From contig SVSF01000061.1 of NCBI GenBank assembly GCA_015064425.1, positions 1-10,543 of the forward strand: DNA of 10,543 bases, in the 5' to 3' direction. A model generated the notes under the pieces. That model saw only the letters and a list, made by a program, of their open reading frames with translations. It did no database searches and was not told the DNA's origin. The position numbers and the translations under genes are program-made. The DNA comes from Oscillospiraceae bacterium. GTDB lineage: Bacteria > Bacillota_A > Clostridia > Oscillospirales > CAG-272. Shown here piece after piece: positions 6,991 through 10,543 of this stretch; position 1 is the first letter of the stretch, and every line of letters starts with the position of its first letter.

Positions 6991-9390
6991 TTAAGGTCTG
7001 TTCCACATAATGGAGTTCATTACGACCTCATCAACATTTTCACAGAGCTTGAAGTCGAGACCGTCTCTTGCCAAAGGATCTATCTCTTTAAGATCCTTTT
7101 CGTTCAGCTTGGGTATAAACACGGTGCTCACTTTATTCTGATAAGCCGCCATGGTTTTTTCTTTAAGTCCGCCTATGGGAAGAACGCGTCCTCTGAGAGT
7201 TACCTCTCCCGTCATAGCAACGTTATGCTTGACGGGCTTTTCGGTTAACGCGCTTACAAGCGCCGTTGTTATTGTAACACCGGCAGAAGGTCCGTCCTTC
7301 GGTACTGCTCCTTCGGGAACGTGAATGTGTATATCCTTGTTCTTATAAAAATCCGGATCAATATCGTATTTTACCGCGTTGGCACGTATGTAACTTATTG
7401 CCGCCTTCGCAGACTCTTTCATAACGTCCCCGAGACTTCCGGTAAGTTCAAGCTTTCCTGTGCCGGGCATGGTTGCCGCTTCTACCTTAAGCAGATCACC
7501 GCCAAGCTCTGTATATGCAAGTCCGTTTACTACGCCTATCTCATCCTTGTCTTCAACAGTCTCGGGAAGTATCTTCCGCTCTCCGAGATAGTCATTTACG
7601 TTCTTGGCACTTATTCTGAGACTCTTCTTGTCGCTTTCGACGAATATCTTAGCAGCTTTACGGCAAACGCTTCCGATCTCTCTTTCAAGGTTTCTGACTC
7701 CCGCTTCCTTTGTATAGCAGTCGATGATCTCAAATATTGCATCGTCTGTAAATCTTATCATTTTTTGGTTTAAACCGTGTCTCTTGGCCTGTTTGGGGAT
7801 GAGATGGCGGCGGGCTATGTCAAATTTTTCATGTCTTGTGTATATTTTAAGCTCAATGATCTCCATTCTGTCTATAAGGGGTCTGGGAACGGTATCAAGA
7901 GTATTTGCCGTAGCAATAAACATGCACTCGCTGAGGTCGAAAGGAAGCTCAATGAAGTGATCGCGAAAATTCTTGTTCTGCTCTCCGTCAAGCACCTCAA
8001 GCAATGCAGAGGAGGGATCTCCGTGAGCATCTCTTGTGAGCTTATCGATCTCGTCCAAAAGTATAAGCGGATTTCTTACGCCCGCATTTTTTATGGCATT
8101 GATTATTCTGCCGGGCATAGAAGCAACGTAAGTTTTTCTGTGTCCTCTGATATCAGCCTCATCTCTTACGCCTCCCAGAGAAACTCTTACATATTCTCTG
8201 TTCATTGCCTTTGCAATAGACGCCGCAACGGATGTCTTACCCGTACCGGGAGGGCCGACAAGGCATATTATCTGATTCTTTATTTCGGGATTCAGCTGCT
8301 TTACCGCAAGGAATTCTATTATTCTTTCTTTTACCTTCTCAAGACCGCAATGATCCGCATCAAGTATTTTTTGTGCAAGTGCTATATCAAGCCTGTCGTT
8401 GCTTCTCTTGGTCCAGGGCAATTCAAGACACACCTCGATATAGTTTCTTATAACTGCCGCCTCTGCGGAATTATAAGGATTTTTTTCGAGCTTTTTTACT
8501 TCTTTAACAAGCTTTTCTTCAACTTCCTTTGGCAGCTTGGCTCCGTATATCTTTTCAAGATATTCTCCGCACTCAGTATCGGCATCGTCAAATCCCAACT
8601 CTCCCTGTATTACCTTGAGCTGTTCCTTGAGGTAGTATTCTCTCTGGTTCTCATCGAGATTTTCCCTTACCTTTTTGTGTATCTCCGCCTCCGCTTTGAG
8701 GATCTCGCTTTCTTTCTGTAAAAGAACGGAAAGGAGCGCCAATCTCTTCAAAGGATCGTACTGTTCAAGTATCTTCTGCTTGTCCTCTATTGACACAAAG
8801 ATGTTTGCCGCAACAAAATCGGCTAAAGCTCCGGGATTCTTTATTCCCTTGAGAGCCGTCAAAAGCTCGGCTGAGAGCCTGGGAGTCAAAGAAGAAAGTT
8901 TTTCGATGGAAGAAATGCATTCTCTGATAAGTGCCTCTCCCGTATATCCTCCATTGTCATCCACCTCAACCGTCTTGGTAATTACGTCTGCAGTGAAACT
9001 CTTTTCGCTGATATAAGCATTTACCATATTGGCTCTGCAATAAGGCTCGATAAATATGCGGGCATTTCCGTCAGGCAATCTCACGAATTGAACTATTTTT
9101 GCTACCGTTCCGACCTTGAATATATTTTCCTTTACAACGTCGCCGTCAATATCCTTCTGAGCTGCAAGGAAGATCATTCCATCGGCATCAAGAGCCTTTT
9201 CACAGGAGTCTAACGATATCTCCCTTGCCACCTCAAAGCTGGCGGCGATCCCGGGAAATACCACAAGTCCTCGCAATGCCATAGCGGGAACATTTATTTT
9301 TTCGATTTTTTCTATACGTGAACTCATTTGCAATTCCGTTTCTCGGCAGCATGTTTTCGCTTTTATACCCGGCTGCCGTCGGTCTGTCAT
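6991..9390 (-). CDS. lon: ATP-dependent protease La (LonA)
   Basis: A cytosolic AAA+ serine protease that degrades misfolded and regulatory proteins. Domains in order are an N-terminal LAN substrate domain (about 33-230, opening with ALRGLVVFPG), a coiled-coil region (about 230-300, with YYLKEQLKVIQGELG), an AAA+ module with Walker A GPPGTGKT (379-386) and Walker B LLDEIDK (444-450), and a C-terminal protease domain. The protease has PKDGPSAG (697-704), the Ser702-Lys745 dyad (the same spacing as E. coli S679-K722) and GGLKEK (740-745). From the first ATG the length is 799. An internal ATG at 9327 (residue 22) gives 778, closer to B. subtilis (774), and leaves the usual distance to ALRGL, but has only a weak GGA site. 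The outer ATG has AAAAAGGA about 11 bases upstream. The start is unresolved. This is the first gene of the long minus-strand run. Confidence 0.97.
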   Translation of the reverse strand: MTDRRQPGIKAKTCCRETELQMSSRIEKIEKINVPAMALRGLVVFPGIAASFEVAREISLDSCEKALDADGMIFLAAQKDIDGDVVKENIFKVGTVAKIVQFVRLPDGNARIFIEPYCRANMVNAYISEKSFTADVITKTVEVDDNGGYTGEALIRECISSIEKLSSLTPRLSAELLTALKGIKNPGALADFVAANIFVSIEDKQKILEQYDPLKRLALLSVLLQKESEILKAEAEIHKKVRENLDENQREYYLKEQLKVIQGELGFDDADTECGEYLEKIYGAKLPKEVEEKLVKEVKKLEKNPYNSAEAAVIRNYIEVCLELPWTKRSNDRLDIALAQKILDADHCGLEKVKERIIEFLAVKQLNPEIKNQIICLVGPPGTGKTSVAASIAKAMNREYVRVSLGGVRDEADIRGHRKTYVASMPGRIINAIKNAGVRNPLILLDEIDKLTRDAHGDPSSALLEVLDGEQNKNFRDHFIELPFDLSECMFIATANTLDTVPRPLIDRMEIIELKIYTRHEKFDIARRHLIPKQAKRHGLNQKMIRFTDDAIFEIIDCYTKEAGVRNLEREIGSVCRKAAKIFVESDKKSLRISAKNVNDYLGERKILPETVEDKDEIGVVNGLAYTELGGDLLKVEAATMPGTGKLELTGSLGDVMKESAKAAISYIRANAVKYDIDPDFYKNKDIHIHVPEGAVPKDGPSAGVTITTALVSALTEKPVKHNVAMTGEVTLRGRVLPIGGLKEKTMAAYQNKVSTVFIPKLNEKDLKEIDPLARDGLDFKLCENVDEVVMNSIMWNRP

Positions 9391-9426
9391 TAAGACATTT
9401 TTCCTTTTTATTTAATATTTCATAGT

Positions 9427-9455
9427 ATTATATCACAAACTTGCCGGTTAATCAA
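9427..9455 (-). promoter_or_regulatory. Predicted sigma-A promoter of lon and its downstream genes
   Basis: On the minus strand TTGATT (9450-9455) and a perfect TATAAT (9427-9432) are 17 bases apart, with TG one base upstream of the -10. Transcription would begin near 9420, about 30 nt before the outer lon ATG. I see no CtsR tandem heptamer or CIRCE element that would mark heat-shock control. Confidence 0.75.
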
Positions 9456-9594
9456 TAAGAATGACGGACATTTAAAAAAAAACGAAGTTTTTTACAAACG
9501 GCGACGTCGATCTGTAAAACCGGAATATTCACCGCTTACCACTCGGGCACACTCGTATCTTAATTCAAAAAATTACAAAATTCTTACAAAAATA

Positions 9595-9623
9595 TTGACA
9601 AATTATGACCTTTGTGCTACCAT
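9595..9623 (+). promoter_or_regulatory. Predicted sigma-A promoter of the permease
   Basis: A perfect TTGACA -35 (9595-9600) is followed after 17 bases by TACCAT (9618-9623), a weak -10 compensated by an upstream TG at the extended -10 position. An A/T-rich stretch just upstream (9561-9594) could act as an UP element. Transcription would begin near 9630, giving a leader of about 148 nt. Confidence 0.65.
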
Positions 9624-9629
9624 CATCTA

Positions 9630-9777
9630 CGGAAATAAAATAAGACCTTGAAATCGGTATCGTGTATCGGTAAGATTTTTACAGCAAATAATTCAGATAC
9701 TTATCTTGCCGTGACGGCAAGATATTTTTTTGCTTATTTTATTTACTAATAATCAAATAAAGGGAAGGAAAAATTGC
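9630..9777 (+). promoter_or_regulatory. Candidate transcription-attenuation leader (riboswitch or protein-controlled switch) of the permease
   Basis: Two exclusive folds can be drawn. In the antiterminated fold, CGGTAAGAT (9668-9676) pairs with ATCTTGCCG (9703-9711) over nine pairs (one G-U), using up the terminator's 5' arm. In the terminated fold, GTATC (9664-9668) pairs with GATAC (9696-9700), enclosing a small GTAA/TTAC hairpin (9670-9673 with 9679-9682). This hides the antiterminator arm and frees the terminator. A direct repeat ATCGGTA occurs at 9653-9659 and 9666-9672, and a second GTATC (9657-9661) could also pair with GATAC. I find no purine-riboswitch loops and no PyrR-type AGAGAGG site. 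The ligand is unknown. A uracil, purine or nucleotide signal would suit the gene. Confidence 0.6.
9703..9731 (+). terminator. Intrinsic terminator within the permease leader
   Basis: A perfect 9-bp stem (ATCTTGCCG at 9703-9711 with CGGCAAGAT at 9715-9723), a TGA loop and seven T's form a strong intrinsic terminator. It lies between the promoter and the start codon of the gene it would shut off, which points to attenuation rather than end-of-gene termination. No plus-strand gene lies upstream that it could terminate. Confidence 0.88.
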
Positions 9778-10543
9778 ATGAAACTCATTTTCAATGTCAA
9801 TGAAAAACCCAAATTCGGACAGCTTTTAGTTTTTGCTTTCCAGCAGGTTCTCGCTATTATGGCGGCTACTATCGCTGTTCCTGCTATCGTAGGTAACGGT
9901 ATGACAGCATCTGCAGCACTTTTCGGCGCAGGTGTAGGTACTATCGTTTACCAGCTTTTCACCAAGTTCAGAAGCCCTGTTTTTCTTGGCTCATCCTTTG
10001 CATTTATAGGCTCAATGGCTGCAGCTTTCGCAGGTGCTGCTTCTATGTCTGCCGGATATCTCGGGCTTATCGCCGGTGCGGTCTTTGCAGGTCTCGTTTA
10101 CGTGATCATTTCCATCGTGGTCAAGGTTGCAGGCGTTAAGTGGATAAACAAGCTTATGCCTCCCGTGGTTATCGGTCCTACAGTTGCTCTTATCGGTCTT
10201 TCTCTTGCAGGTGCAGCTATCAACGACGTATTTTCATACGGCGAAAAGATAACCTACGGCGTTTCCAGCTACTTCGTTATGTCCAGCCAGATATGGGTAT
10301 CCGTTGTTTGTGCTTTTGTAACTCTCGCTACAGTAATACTCTGCTCCGTATACGGTAAGAGAATGGCAAAACTCGTTCCCTTTATCATCGGTGTTGTTGC
10401 AGGATACCTCGTTGCTTTAATTTTCACGGTTATCGGTATTTACAGCGGTAACGATGCTCTTAAGATAATTGATTTCACGCCCTTCCAGGCACTTGTTGCT
10501 GACGGAGTTGCACTCAAGACATTTATCGCACTTCCTGAGTTTA
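9778..10543 (+). CDS. NCS2 uracil/xanthine permease, UraA-like (C-terminus cut off by window edge)
   Basis: A nucleobase:cation symporter-2 family importer in the cytoplasmic membrane. The frame from ATG at 9778 stays open for 255 residues to the window edge. It shows successive hydrophobic helices and NCS2 features: QQVLAIMAATIAVP (22-35, where most members have QH), SPVFLGSSFAFIG (66-78, the UraA-like beta-strand/substrate region), MPPVVIGPTVALIGLSL (127-143) and VPFIIGVVAGYL (about 200-211). The LGSSFAFI motif resembles uracil permeases more than xanthine permeases. The decisive glutamate/histidine helix lies beyond the window, so substrate choice is tentative. AGGGAAGGA stands eight bases before the ATG. 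The gene is divergent from lon and sits behind a terminator-containing leader, suggesting control by nucleobase or nucleotide supply. Confidence 0.88.
   Translation, partial: MKLIFNVNEKPKFGQLLVFAFQQVLAIMAATIAVPAIVGNGMTASAALFGAGVGTIVYQLFTKFRSPVFLGSSFAFIGSMAAAFAGAASMSAGYLGLIAGAVFAGLVYVIISIVVKVAGVKWINKLMPPVVIGPTVALIGLSLAGAAINDVFSYGEKITYGVSSYFVMSSQIWVSVVCAFVTLATVILCSVYGKRMAKLVPFIIGVVAGYLVALIFTVIGIYSGNDALKIIDFTPFQALVADGVALKTFIALPEF

Larger units (their letters stand above)
9391..9777. other. Divergent intergenic region between lon and the permease
   Basis: This 387-base non-coding stretch holds two outward-facing promoters and the attenuator leader of the permease. The middle (about 9456-9594) is AT-rich at both ends. 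It contains a weak A/T hairpin (9477-9493) and a direct repeat CACTCG (9540-9545 and 9550-9555), exactly one helical turn apart. No gene is supported within it. Confidence 0.8.

Noticed and set aside
9477..9493. AAAAAAC-GAA-GTTTTTT hairpin between the two promoters, possibly a terminator
   Set aside because: The stem is almost all A/T and weak, and no gene ends nearby on either strand. More likely it is just AT-rich promoter-flanking DNA.
9630..9702. Purine riboswitch or PyrR-binding site in the permease leader
   Set aside because: I looked for the purine-riboswitch junction and loop sequences and for the PyrR AGAGAGG-type loop and did not see them.
9648..9749. A TTG-started frame of 33 codons across the permease leader, possibly a leader peptide
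   Set aside because: It has no convincing ribosome site and no run of regulatory codons. It lies entirely over the attenuator arms, whose sequence constraint explains the frame.

Overview
The window looks like chromosomal DNA of a low-to-mid-GC, spore-forming member of the Clostridia (Bacillota). Three things suggest this: a Spo0A-type regulator, a GerW/YtfJ sporulation protein, and the lon-ysxC and scpA-scpB arrangements typical of the phylum. I cannot name the genus from sequence alone. I see no mobile element, CRISPR array, tRNA or rRNA, and it reads as core genome.

Layout. Almost everything is on the minus strand. Reading that strand from right to left, a sigma-A-like promoter (9427-9455) precedes lon. 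It is followed by a tightly packed run: ysxC, an M50 site-2 protease, scpA, scpB, a DUF2953 protein (ytfI-like), ytfJ/gerW, a D,D-carboxypeptidase, an rluB-type pseudouridine synthase and a small GNAT-like protein. Gaps are from 3 to about 70 bases, several genes overlap, and no terminator is visible until a strong hairpin at 768-806. spo0A then begins under its own promoter (619-647). Its C-terminal end is cut off by the window edge. On the plus strand, divergent from lon, a uracil/xanthine-type (NCS2) permease starts at 9778 and runs off the right edge.

How the genes fit together. The minus-strand run mixes housekeeping quality control (Lon), ribosome assembly and modification (YsxC, RluB), chromosome segregation (ScpA/ScpB, the Smc partners) and envelope or sporulation functions (S2P, YtfJ, carboxypeptidase, Spo0A). 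The order scpA-scpB-DUF2953-ytfJ-dac-rluB matches what I recall of other Clostridia, except that spmA and spmB, usually found between the carboxypeptidase and rluB, are missing here.

The most interesting non-coding signal is the roughly 150-nt leader of the permease. A promoter is followed by a textbook intrinsic terminator (9703-9731). An upstream segment (9668-9676) is a near copy of the terminator's 3' arm and can pair with its 5' arm as an antiterminator. This looks like a transcription-attenuation switch. I do not recognise it as a known purine riboswitch or PyrR site.
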